Below are positions 11,268 through 21,400 of a stretch of DNA of 51,832 bases, piece after piece. Source of the stretch: Gnetum montanum. Its lineage: Eukaryota; Streptophyta; Gnetopsida; Gnetales; Gnetaceae. The notes beneath the pieces are model-generated. The model was not told the DNA's origin. It made no database searches and was given only the letters and a program-made list of their open reading frames with translations. The position numbers and the translations under genes were made by a program. The stretch lies in the NCBI GenBank assembly GCA_015680685.1, contig MNCI01025375.1, positions 55,783 through 107,614 on the forward strand, written 5' to 3'. How positions within the stretch are numbered: the first letter of the stretch is position 1; every line of letters starts with the position of its first letter.

Positions 11268-11322
11268 TCTTTATTCAAGCAAATATTGTACCTGAACACA
11301 AGTTTGTGTACAGAAATAAAGA
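11268..11322 (+). promoter_or_regulatory. R-region hairpin with AATAAA, element A 3' LTR
   Basis: Outer stem TCTTTATT (11268-11275) with AATAAAGA (11315-11322). The inner part GTACCTGAACACAAGTTTG (from 11288) can fold again, ACACA with TGTGT. In the 3' LTR this is where the transcript's poly(A) signal is expected. Confidence 0.55.
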
Positions 11323-11851
11323 CGAACTGTTGGATAAACCTTGCAGTGCATGGACTAAGCTAAATAGGACTTTATTTATTATTCATAATTTAAATTATTT
11401 ATTAGTTCATTAAATCTCTCTCAACCTCCCATAGTGAAGTGCATTCAGTGTGACCGCTTCGAGCACATGCGTTATGCTTGGTGATCCCAGTAACGAATAG
11501 CGTTTGGTAACCAAGGTTACATTGGTCCAGGGTGTGAACGGTAAGTGGGAACGGATGCTGATGCTAGGCTAATTAAGGCTTAGTTAGTTAGTTAAAGTTA
11601 GTTAATTAGTCTCTTCACCCTTCACCTCGTCAGCATAGGAGATAAAATAGAAAAGACATAAAAATCACATACCTTAGACTTACTTAACCATACAACTATG
11701 ACAAATACAAGTAAATCTGGGAAGACAACGAACGATTAACCTTAAGTGTTCCATAAGGTGTGTAGGCACTTAGTCTGCGGAGTTCGACTGGATTGCGCGT
11801 GTAACACTCGTATTCATATGGTTGAGTGTAGGGGTACCTCGCCACCCATCA

Positions 11852-11856
11852 ATATG
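11852..11856. repeat. target-site duplication of element A, right copy (ATATG)
   Basis: Matches 3595-3599 exactly. It is followed at once by GATGGGAC, which looks like the start of another LTR of the same superfamily (E1). Confidence 0.75.
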
Positions 11857-12490
11857 GATGGGACTAAGAGATGGGCTTTTGATAAATTCAAAAATTTCAC
11901 CATAACAATATTGTATCTCATGATATGTTATCATATAAACGTTATCACGGGGTGCGTGCCAACCTATAAAAGCAACACTTAGGCACACAAATTCGTAATA
12001 GACTTGATAACATAGTAGCAAACTCTTTCAGTTTATTTTTGTGATTTTAGCTTTTAGTACGTAGCAATGTGTGCCCACAGTGTGATGTTAAGTGATTGAA
12101 CGGAGTCTTTATTCGAGTGTGATGTACTTGGACACATTGCATGATCAAAAATAAATATTGAGATTACTTTCCATCATTGCAGCAACTTAGTTTTATTTTT
12201 GCTTTTATTTAGTTTAATGTTTACTATTTTCATAGTTACTGATTTACTTTCTATGCACTTTACCATTACTATCTTTAAGCAGAATGAGTATGATTGATCT
12301 CGAGCACTTAAGTGTAGCTACTTGGTAACCTAGTAGTACTATCACTTGGTACGCCCATTAGTGAAGTACTTGATAATCCTGGTAGTAGTTGCACAAATTT
12401 CAAGGTGTGAATAGAACGTTAGGACTAGTTGCTCATCGCATAGGCTAGATTAGATTTGGTTATTGTTACTTAGACTTAGAATCACTTTCC
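11857..12490 (+). repeat. LTR of element E1 (right end lost)
   Basis: GATGGGAC at the start matches the A LTR start without its first T. A decayed GATATC array (TCATGATATGTTATC), CTATAAAAG near 11965, the hairpin (12106-12157) and the AGTATGATTGATCTCGAGCA U5 block follow. It aligns along its length with 33283-33870 (E2). The last ~230 bases expected from A, plus PBS and leader, are absent: the sequence passes straight into the gag ATG at 12518. Confidence 0.65.
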
Positions 12491-12517
12491 ATTTACTTCA
12501 TGTTTATTAGGAGCAAT

Positions 12518-13890
12518 ATGGCTCAGACAAAATCAATATCATATACCTCATCACGAGTTAAACCATACGCATTGTCATGAAAGGAAAACTAGCTGACATC
12601 ATTCTCCTGCCATCTCATCTACCTCATGATGATCGTTAGAGGACTCTGATAGGTGAAGAAAAAAGTACTGAGATTATGATAGGCAAGAAAAGAGAACTCA
12701 TGGTCATCATGATAGATATTCAAGGTAATTTGATTTAGAAGATGAAGAGTATGAACGAAGAAGAAGAAGAGACAAAAGAGAGGATCAAGAGAGGCATGAG
12801 CATAGAAGGGGTCATCGCTACAATAAAGCATACAATCTTGATCATGATGATGACCATGAATGACAATCCGAAGCATGATAAATATTCAGGAAGTGGTCTA
12901 TATACCAACTAGGCACATGAGAGATAGCAAAATCAAATGGCTAGATATGAACAACATGTTGTAATTTGAAGGTGGTTACAACATCACCTTTAAGCATTCC
13001 ACGATGCTTATGCCCTTCAAAACATAAAGAGTGATTGGTAGAAATTAAAGCTATTTCTTAGAACACTTGTGAAGGAAGTGGAAAGTTGGTATAGGTCATT
13101 GGAACTTGAATCCATTAAACACTAGAGTACCATGCTTAATATCTTTAATGAAAAATATTAGACCTATTCATGAGTATCAAATCTAAGAAAGAAAATCTAG
13201 GGCTAAAAACAAGGGACTCATGAAACCCTTGATGTAGTAATGGGTAGGTATTATTCATTGTTACACAAATGCCTAGGCTATAGATTTTCATCAAAGGAGC
13301 AGCTTAGGCACATCGTAGATGGGCTAAGAAGCAAAACCAGAGAGACCCTTGGGGTTGACACCTAAGGAAGATTATTAGAACTGACCACCCATCATATTTA
13401 AAGACTAATCAATCAAGTAGCAAAAGAAGAAGGTGAAATCAAAAAAAGAGAATAAGCTAAAGAGTATAATAGGGATCCATCAATAAGAAAGAACGATGCA
13501 TGGGTATTTGATACTTAAGAGGAAGAAACCTTGGACTAGGTAATTTGAAAGGAGATGCTATCGATCCAAAAATCTATTATTGATGTAGCAACACAGGTAG
13601 CAAAAATGTGAGACTTAGTTGATGAAAGGTGTAACAAAGTGTTAAAGATTATGGAGAAAAGAGTAGAGCAGGCCTTCGCAAAAGGTAAAGAAAAAAGAAA
13701 GAAGAGAGAACTTGGATGAAAAGGCAAAGTTGCTTTAGTAGCTGAGGTCTCAGAAACTAGCTCTATCGATGAAGAAGGTTGTATTGTGTGTTAGTACAAA
13801 CATCCTAAGGGATGTTGTTTGATTATGACACATTTGCAAGAAACAAGGGCATACACACTTAACCCAAAATTTGTTCAAAAATAGATGCCA
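12518..13890 (+). pseudogene. gag: gag of element E1, broken
   Basis: The start ATG at 12518 opens a short frame MAQTKSISYTSSRVKPYALS before a stop. Then come an acidic, His/Arg-rich region (12600-12870), the conserved RLDMNNM block (near 12945), a match to the A capsid part (DALLHKCLGY-like region, 13240-13330), and the zinc knuckle CIVC-YKHPKGCC (13776-13815), where TAG has replaced the Gln codon after the second Cys. At least ten stops are visible, many TAG where Gln is expected. The start lies further upstream in the protein than the deleted gag of A. Confidence 0.65.
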
Positions 13891-14439
13891 AAACAATTAC
13901 CTTATCCTCAAGGTAACTACCCCCAAAACCTTCAACCAACATATTATCCTAGTGGAACTTTGCCGTAGTTGCAAGAGAAATATTATTAGTAGTGCAAGTA
14001 TCCTTAATTGTGGGCCATGCCACCTCCATGCCAATAGTATTCATATTGATAACCTAATCCTTATGGATACTATGTCCAATGTATAGTCTCACTAGCAAGT
14101 GCAACTATTCAAACTCTACTATATTATCCACTAGAATACCATTGACCAATGCTACCAAGGACCAATTTAAACCCATATGTACATCCATAAGTAGTTGATT
14201 TTCCAAATCCCAATCCAAATGATTTGCCACTAGTGCCATTACCCATGATGCAAGGATAGTTTCCATCACAACCATAGAAAAGGAAAGCTACAAAGGAAAT
14301 AAATATATAAGTGGAGGATCTCACTAGCACAACTAAGGACTAAAAAAAGAAACATCTTTTCTTTAAAACAAGTCAAGAGAAGGCTTGTAGATTTGGCACT
14401 TCATCAAGACCATATTTTCCTAAAACATATCTTCTCACT

Positions 14440-15207
14440 ATTGAAAAGATTCCATCATCATTAAGCCCAAACATACAAGTTGTCATGCTCACTAAAATTT
14501 TCACTGACTGTATCAAGGCAGGACCACTTCCTAAGAAGAGAATTGATCTAGGAATTCCTTTGATTTATCTATGAATAGCTAGGAATTTACAATGCAAAGA
14601 TTTGTTAGACTTAGGTTCTGGGATGAATTTGATCTTCTAAAAAACATATCAAGCATGGAACCTACCATCATTGAAAGAATGCAATATTAGGTTGGAGCTT
14701 GCAAATCTCTCTATCACCACTCCTTTGGGGTAGATAGATAGTGTAGTGATCATTGTCAACAAGCAGGCCTCTCCAACCAGCTTTCTTATAATTGATGTGA
14801 AAGATGCTAATAAGGAATTCCAAATAATCATGGGGAGGGCATGTCTTAGCACAATCGACAATAAGCTAAGTATGAGAGGTTTGTTAGTTGAGATTTCTAA
14901 AGAAGACATGCATGGAGCCATACACATTCAACAAATTCCATGCATTACTACTGAAAGCAAAGGGTGCAATCATGGACTGACACACCAGAACATCAAAATA
15001 GTTATGATTCTAGTCCACAACCACAACAGTAAACAACAAGTGTGTGCAAAGGAAAGAGCAATAGCCACAAAACCAAAAAACACCATGTGGTCACTAACAG
15101 AGAATGATAAATTGTCTAAAACATGCATGGAAACATTTGAATTACTTACTAATTCCCAATCTAAGAAGATGACTCCAACTAAGAGTCCAAAAATAAAAAA
15201 AAATTAA
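14440..15207 (+). pseudogene. pol: aspartic protease of element E1 and following spacer
   Basis: LLDLGSGMNLI (about 14600) corresponds to LLDSGSGVNLI in A; the Ser of the D-S-G triad is Leu here, so the site is dead. The stop at 14638 falls on the same Gln codon as in A. The C-terminal half reads FQIIMGRACLSTIDNKLSM (in the frame 14746-15207). The frame runs on for ~80 codons into a Lys/Thr-rich tail that has no match in A or B and ends at a TAA. RT never follows. Confidence 0.6.
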
Positions 15208-16458
15208 CTCATAGTCATACACAAAAAGGAAAAGAGAATAGAAACTTAAATGATCATAACTCCACTACCATCAAAATTACATGGGATAATGATAAAATAG
15301 TTAAATCAATAAAGATGGTAGGTGAACTACCTAGATTATATGACTTAAGAGATTTAGGGAGCATGTTCCAAACACTCACCCATGATATCAGTCGTGGGGG
15401 AGATACTTTACTTTGATTTAGGAATTAATAAGTGATTTTTCTATTTTTTGTTTTACAATTCATTCTTCACATTATTTGACATTTTCTTAATCTTTAATAC
15501 TTTTCCATTTCTTCAATTTTCCATATTCTTTCACATTTTTCAGTTCTTTTAGCATTTTTCATTCTTTACACTTTTTCCCAATTTTTACTATATTTTCCAT
15601 TTCTTTCATACTTTGTTTTCAAATTCTTTGTACATAATTTTCACTACTAATAAGACATCTCATGAATAAAGGTAAGATGTAGCCCAATGCTATGAAGATT
15701 TTGCCATGTTATCAAATCATAAGGTACTGATTATTGATACAGCGTGACCACATCATTGATCCATCCATTCCAATAATAAGAGGTTCTTATCATGGCCATA
15801 ATGATATTCTTTCTATCATCAAAATAAGAATAAACTTGTGATCATTATGCCTGGATGGAAAAGTGAAGAACCAAGGGGGAATGAAAAGGGTGTGGCATCA
15901 AGGGGATTTGTGGATTCTTTTGGACTACTATTGTGAGTTCTATCTTATTGCTAAGGTTATATTATATTCTTGTAGATTTAATGAAAAATGGGAGTAAGAG
16001 TTAAATAAGTGTTACCTTAAAAGGTTGACACAGAATAAAAATAGAAGATCATAGAATAAGTATCTAGGTGTCCCATTGGAAAGAATGTTACCCATACCTG
16101 AAGGTATGTAGCTTCATGGAAATAACAATAAAAAATAAAGTGCCATGAGTAAATATCCTCCCTTGGACAATACGCTAAGTGACAATGCTCCTTGCAACAT
16201 TGATAGTCTTACGATTGTATTTCCATGAGATGAAACGATGTGATGTCATTGGAATGTGGTATAGAATTGGTTTGAATCTTGGACATAATGGCTAATGATT
16301 ACCTTAACTAGTAATAAAATACAAGAAGTCATTATGTCTATTGTAAGTAACCTCCTGTCTCAATTCTGTGATCCATTCAAAAAATCTATTCCACCTCATT
16401 GTATTCTCAATCATAACTTATGGTTTTGAATGACATAGTGTAATTTTCTTATTTTGAT
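15208..16458 (+). other. E1 internal spacer matching A 9560-10090, no gene
   Basis: CAGTCGTGGGGG (15389-15400) matches the purine tract of A after IN. A T-rich stretch (15430-15640) and AAAAGGGTGTGGCATCAAGG (15886 on) match A at 9600-9770 and 10049 on. AAAG|GTAAGA at 15668-15677 is a good splice-donor match. From 15970 to 16458 I see no coding sequence. Confidence 0.5.
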
Positions 16459-16593
16459 GATACTAACATGTGTGTTTTTCTCAACAGGTATGCATTACAT
16501 TCAACTCTTGAAGTGCCTAAGGACACTTTTAAGCATGGTTATACAAGGGCATTAAGGGCCGAAGCTTACTTTAGGGAGGATCCACTTGTATAA
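16459..16593 (+). other. 3' splice-site signature followed by a 34-codon open frame
   Basis: TACTAAC (16461-16467) is a perfect branch-point consensus; TGTGTGTTTTTCTCAACAG follows, with AG at 16486-16487. A frame opens right after the AG (16489-16593; begins YALHSTLEVPKDTF, ends with TAA). With the donor near 15671 this would make an ~816-base intron inside E1. I do not recognise the peptide. It may be a subgenomic splicing signal for a 3' ORF. Confidence 0.4.
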
Positions 16594-16873
16594 CTGTTGT
16601 ATCTTATACCTACCAAGTAATTCCACATCATCTTAAGCCTTCTAATTTTGATAAATGACAATAAATACTTGCCATATCATTCACACTATCTATTCTAATG
16701 ACACAACACCATTGTCTATCTCATTCATTCTATCAACACCTCATATACTTTCATAGCTTGAGATTCCTTAATCATAGAATTTCAACGCTTATTCTTCACA
16801 ACTGAAGCATCATCTCCATTTTAGGACCCTTTCAATATGATGCATATCTTCCAACCATATGATGGAACTCAAT

Positions 16874-17119
16874 TAGGTACAATAATGATCAAATAAAGAT
16901 CTGTACACTCAATGACTTTTGTTGTAGGCACAAAGGAAAAATATTCTAACTTTTGACTAAAAAAACTATAAGAGCTATGCTATTGCTATGAATTCTCATG
17001 CTATAAATGTGGCTAGTGAGCACATATTTATAGGCTAAGATAGACCCTTGCGTCGACATGTCGATAGGGCCCAATCGATGTAGTAGACTACTATGATGGG
17101 GCCTTGTTGATGCAATCCA
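16874..17119 (-). repeat. 3' LTR of element B, fragment
   Basis: Matches 27205-27453 (the 5' LTR of B) over its whole length, including AATAAAGATCTGTACACTCAATGA and the TATTTATA box (17025-17032, TATAAATA on the minus strand). It is cut at 16874, inside the loop of the R-region hairpin, so only one hairpin arm is left and R end plus U5 are missing. The right end is near AATCCA (17119), by comparison with the other copy. Confidence 0.75.
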
Positions 17120-17159
17120 CAACTAATGAAAACTCATTTTCAAGTTCTTTACAAAATTG

Positions 17160-19890
17160 GGAAGGTATGGGATTTTGACTGGCTCTTAACATAACAAAAC
17201 AAGATAAAATAGACATAACAAAATTGAGTGCCCAATGTATGGATCAACCAAATTACAAAATTTGGCATGGTACAAAACCTTTAGACAAATACATCCTTTG
17301 ATTACATGAAGATAAAAGAGAAAGTCACATGGTCCTAGGTGGTGGAGGCTCTTAAGGCTTCGACAAACCTTCTTCAACTCCAAGCATGGTTGGTGGTTGA
17401 GGTGGTTATGGTTTTCTTGTTGTTGCTGTGACTTTTGGTGAAAGGCTAAAAGCATGTAGCAATGCTTTCATCTTCTCTTCTTTACTCCTGGGATCATTCA
17501 TGGTTCACATAGCTTTGTCAATTTAGGCCAGAATTGGAATATCCCAAGGACATGACAATACTGGAAGCAACACCTTTACATTGATAAACTAGGCCATGAA
17601 TTGTTTGCACTCAATGTTGAATGCTTGAAATGTGTCTTATAGTGCTTGGTAGTAATTCATTCTTTTAACTAGGTTCTCAATGACCGATCTTTGGTTAGTG
17701 AATCTTACCTTGAGAACCTTAAGTTCAGCATTCCACTGCAAGCTTTTATTTGGTGTCTTTATGATTCTTGAACTTGGCCTTGTACAATAAGTATGAGTTG
17801 GCAACTTGCTTTTCAAGCTCAGACCACAGCCATTTAGTTGTCAACATTGCCAGGTTTGCATAGCAAAGATTGGACAGCTCCATGTACTCCATCATCTCTT
17901 CAATTTTCAACTTCTTCATGCAAATTTCTACCTTATTATAGGCATCAATCCCATCGGCAATGGGTTGCAACATTTTCCTACCTTGTTGGAGGGCCTCATT
18001 AACCTTTGCCTTCTCTAGTTAGAAATGCTTTTCATTCACCTTCTTCTGTAGGTCAACTTGGTCTCTGTAATAATATTTAACTTTTTCAAATTTTAGAGCC
18101 TCATTTTTCTAGGTGACAATATCAATGGCTAACTTTTGGCATAAGGCACAAACCTTCTTCATGTAGAGATTATGATTCTCCATTGCTAATCCCCTCAATT
18201 CGATGTTTTCTTTGACAAGCTACTGCTACTGTTAATGGATGAATTCTTCTAGCTATTTCTTTTACACATCAACATTTTGTAGGTGATGATTTTCTATGGT
18301 CAAAATTTCATTCTCTTGGTGTGTCTGCATCAAGTCCTTCCATACTGAAGGAGTTGTAGCTTTTGCTATGAACTGATTGAAAACCACTGTTGCCATTTCT
18401 TCCTCAACCCGTTTTAGCTATTCTTGAAGCTATTGAAAAGATTTGTCTCATGTTAATGCAAGGTTGATAAGAGTAGAGTTGGCAATTTTGGCATGCAATT
18501 TAGCAACTTCAGTGGCCAAGCATTGATTATGTGCTTGAGTTATTCAAGTTACCCTTCTAAGATGAGGCACTTGACCTTTGCCTCTAGTAGCTTTGACTAG
18601 GTTGTAGTGATGGTATTCAGAAAATCAAAGATATCTAGAATTGGTTGCCTAGTTCTCACTAGTCAGTCCAGTAGTTCTTCATGTTGGGCCACATTCAATT
18701 TTCCATTGATTATCCCTATATATTTCTACACATCTCTAAGTGCAGAAACATTTGGTATAGGTGCCATAGGTGCATTTAATGCTGCAGTGACTTGATCAGC
18801 AATGATCTCTGTAGCTATCTATTACCCTTGGTGCTGCAGCACTAATATGGTTACCTCCTCACCCTCCTCCAAGCAAATTGAAAAGGAAGTGGCATTCCTA
18901 GAGATTTTTTGGAATAGATGATGCTAAGAGAGAGACACTATCATCTCTCGAGCACTTCAATTTGACCTCATAGGCAACTACATTTGTTGGGTAGACAACA
19001 TTGATCCACCTTCCTCCATCTGGTTGATTGTATGAGCCACTTCTTTGAGGTGACTCATAGCTGGTCTATATGCAAATGGGTCTCTAACACGAGTTCTTGC
19101 CTACTACTCCTACTATTTCAATATTTTCTCTCAGATTTTTTGCATATGCTCAACCACAATGCAAGCCTTTGGCAGTTGCTCATGAGTAGGTGGTGAAGGT
19201 GGTTGTTGCTACTCCTCTTCTATGGATGTGGTAGACATCTTATCTTTCATCATCTTGGCCCATGAAGCATTAGAAGCACACTTGAGTGTATCATTCATGT
19301 AGTGAACTACCCCTATCCTTTTGCATAATTTTCTAATCAAGTAGGGAAAGAGCAGGGTTTTCCTTCCACATTCATTCTCCTTGAAGTGCTTCTCTATCTC
19401 TAGCATATTAGCTGTGGAAGGTTTGCTAGAAATTTTTCACTTAGAGTGGTGCATGCTCAGGTAGAGAAGGCTGTCATCTTACTCAGCCTTACTATTGGAT
19501 TGAGATGGTAGGCTACTATCTTAAAATAGACTCATTTTGCCAGTGTGAGTGCACCCTATTCTTTATGATCAATCCCATAACACCACTAAGTCCACTCCCT
19601 TTTGGCCTCAGGGTTAGCTTGTGTTGATAGCTCTGCTAGTTGTGTTCTAGTATTAGGCAACCCAACGGCCTACACAATGGCTTCTATCAAGTAAGGCAGT
19701 TGGATATCCTTGATTTTCACAGTAGCTCCTACTCGCTTATTGTTCTAGTAGAGATATGTTTCTCCCATGTACCACTCCCCACTAGAAGTGATGATTGGTT
19801 GCATGGGAGAGGCTTTTAGTTGAGCTCTGACATCTTCTGGAGCCCTTTCAAGGAATGGCCCAAAGTTCAACTCGCTGCCTATTTCATGAA
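17160..19890 (-). pseudogene. ORF3 of element B: unrecognised long coiled-coil-like protein
   Basis: Read on the minus strand this starts after a TTTATTTTTCATGAAATAG (3' splice-like, about 19906-19888). The N-terminal part has conserved blocks shared with C and D: EWYMGETYLY, VKIKDI, KREWT-WCYGIDHKE and YFKIVAYHLNP. Then come KHFKENECGRKTLLFPYLIR and RIGVVHYMNDTLKC (19209-19406), ~500 residues rich in Lys, Glu, Leu and Gln that look coiled-coil-like, and a Pro-rich tail near 17340 (PPPP). Full length would be about 900 codons. The first ~100 residues seen in C and D are absent here. It is not a retroviral Env by any feature I can see (no obvious signal peptide or fusion peptide), nor a known Gag, PR, RT or IN. 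Many stops; function unknown. Confidence 0.6.
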
Positions 19891-20330
19891 AAATAAACCA
19901 TGTCATAGTCATTAGACATCAGAATTCAAAAATAGAAACTAGACATTGATAATCACAACAGTAAGCACAAACCATCATTAGTAAATAGCAATAGTGGCAT
20001 TGTGTCCTATGGTAATAAAGAACTTTTATTAGTAGAAATGATGAAAAGTCACACTTAAACAAAATAAAACAAAGTAAAATATAAAAAGGTGTAAACTTAA
20101 TTAAGAAAGGTAAAACATAATAACAATGTTGTAAGACAAAAAAATTGAGAAAATTAATAGAACGAAAAACCAAAGAAAAGGGTAAAAATCAACAAAGTGT
20201 AAAACAAAAATGTGTAAAAAAAATATATTGAAGAGTCATGTGGATGATTAGCATGGATGGCCATCTTTCTCATGACTATGTTGAAAGGAGGAGATTCGAA
20301 AAATAGAGCATGGTTGTTCATTCGTTAAGG
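19891..20330 (-). other. post-integrase spacer of element B
   Basis: AT-rich (on the minus strand T-rich) with a decayed AGTCATGAGAAAGATGG, matching AGTCATGGGGGAGATGG in A. At ~440 bases it is much shorter than the ~1.9-kb spacers in C and D, which carry an internal TATA-like site. Confidence 0.55.
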
Positions 20331-21400
20331 TGGTAGTTGTATTGGCTTGTCTTGGTTTGAGAAAAGTTTTCACTTGTTGGATATTGACCAACTACTTTTT
20401 ATTTGGGCTTTTAAGCTTGTAGATTAACATGGCCCTAGAGGAAAAAGTTTGATCAATTATATAAGGTCCTTGCCACAATGTTTGAAACTTTGTCTTCTAG
20501 GGTATGTGTGTGGGGTTCCAATAGAGAACCTTATCTCTTAGTTGAAATTTCACTTTCTATATTTTGAGGTCATGACATTGCTTGTTGAATGCCTTGTGTA
20601 CCTCATTTGAAAATAGGGCTACTAATCAGTTTTCATCTAGCATATTATGTTTGATTAGTCTTTCTTTTTGTGCTAGACTTAGGTTAAGATTCAGATCCCA
20701 GGTTGCTGGGAGTGTATGGAGATCAAATTGGATCAAGAGCATTGGAAGTTTTCCATACGCTAGCTTGTAAGGAGAGTAGCAAATAAGAAGCTTTCATGTT
20801 GAGTGGTAGGCCCATAGGGAATTGTTGAGTTTGTGCTCCAATCTTTCCTATATTTGCTAATGTTCCTCATTAAGATCTTTGTAATTTCCTTGTTGGTTAC
20901 CTCTGCTTGACCATTGGCTTGAGGATGATAGGGTGTTGTTAATTTATGTTTAATCCCCAAGCATTACATCAAAATTTTAAAAGTGGCACTTGTGAAATGA
21001 GTTTCATTGTCAAAGATTAGTGCACGTGGCACCTCAAACCTATTTACAACATTTTGTTGTACAAATCTAGCAGCAGTGGATGATGTATAGTTAGTAACAA
21101 CTACTATTTCTATCCATTCTATGTAATAGTTGACTACTATGACGATGTATGCCTTTCCATTAGACATGGGTGTCATGGGACCCATGAAGTCAATGCCCCA
21201 TATGTCAAAGGGCTCTAGTGGTTGAATCCACTATTGAGGACCTTCTATGTGAGTGGTCATCCCACCATCTCGTTGATAATGTTTACAAGATCGGACAAAC
21301 TAGTGGGCATCCCTAAAGATTGTAGGCCAATATTATCTTGCCATTAGGATTTTTATGGCCATTCATCTCCTTACATAATGGCCTCCACAAGGTCCTTTGT
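20331..21400 (-). pseudogene. pol: integrase of element B, broken
   Basis: Minus-strand blocks: MGPMTPMSNGKAYIVIVVNY and YTSSTAARFVQQNVV (20964-21185; the family's core Asp before MGP lies just upstream), ALIFDNETHF (second Asp present; Gly changed to Glu), and HKLTTPYHPQANGQAEVTN (20900-20960; the catalytic Glu is present). The zinc-binding His/Cys part is near 21250-21400 and largely decayed. The frame is broken between these blocks. Confidence 0.75.

Larger units (their letters stand above)
3600..11851 (+). mobile_element. element A: Ty3/gypsy Athila/Tat-type retrotransposon, decayed
   Basis: Order: partial 5' LTR, gag, PR, RT, RNaseH, IN, AT-rich spacer, N gap, 3' LTR. The outer ends are TGATGGG and CCCATCA, a perfect inverted pair, flanked by ATATG on both sides. 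The order PR-RT-RNaseH-IN defines Ty3/gypsy. RT motifs GLCNAP and FMDDFSTYG are typical of the non-chromoviral Athila/Tat group, and there is no chromodomain after IN. The element cannot be autonomous: there are stops and frameshifts in every domain, a deletion removes the end of the 5' LTR together with the PBS and leader, and two IN catalytic residues are changed. It keeps more CpG than E1, B, C or D and is probably the youngest copy of the family here. Confidence 0.85.
11103..11851 (+). repeat. 3' LTR of element A (749 bp)
   Basis: Starts TGATGGGAC and ends CCACCCATCA; TGATGGG and CCCATCA are perfect inverted ends. It contains the palindrome CGCGATATCGCG (11111-11122), TATAAATA (11138-11145) and the AATAAAGA hairpin (11268-11322). 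The U5 has a TGACCGCTTCGAGCA...TTGGTGATCCCAG block that also appears, decayed, in the LTRs of E1, B, C, D and E2 and ties all of these copies to one superfamily. Confidence 0.85.
11857..16873 (+). mobile_element. element E1: gag/PR-only relative of A, RT-RNaseH-IN absent
   Basis: Layout: LTR (from 11857), gag from 12518, PR near 14560-14920, an unmatched spacer to 15380, then sequence matching the post-IN spacer of A (GTGGGGGAGATAC, T-rich tract, AAAAGGGTGTGGCATCAAGG). All of RT, RNaseH and IN is missing. E1 ends where the 3' LTR fragment of element B begins; its own 3' LTR is not seen. It is either a deletion derivative or a member of a non-autonomous gag-carrying (TR-GAG-like) family. Confidence 0.65.

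Noticed and set aside
17160-19890. ORF3 as a retroviral-type envelope
   Set aside because: Position fits an env-like ORF, but no signal peptide, cleavage site, fusion peptide or membrane anchor is visible; left as unknown.
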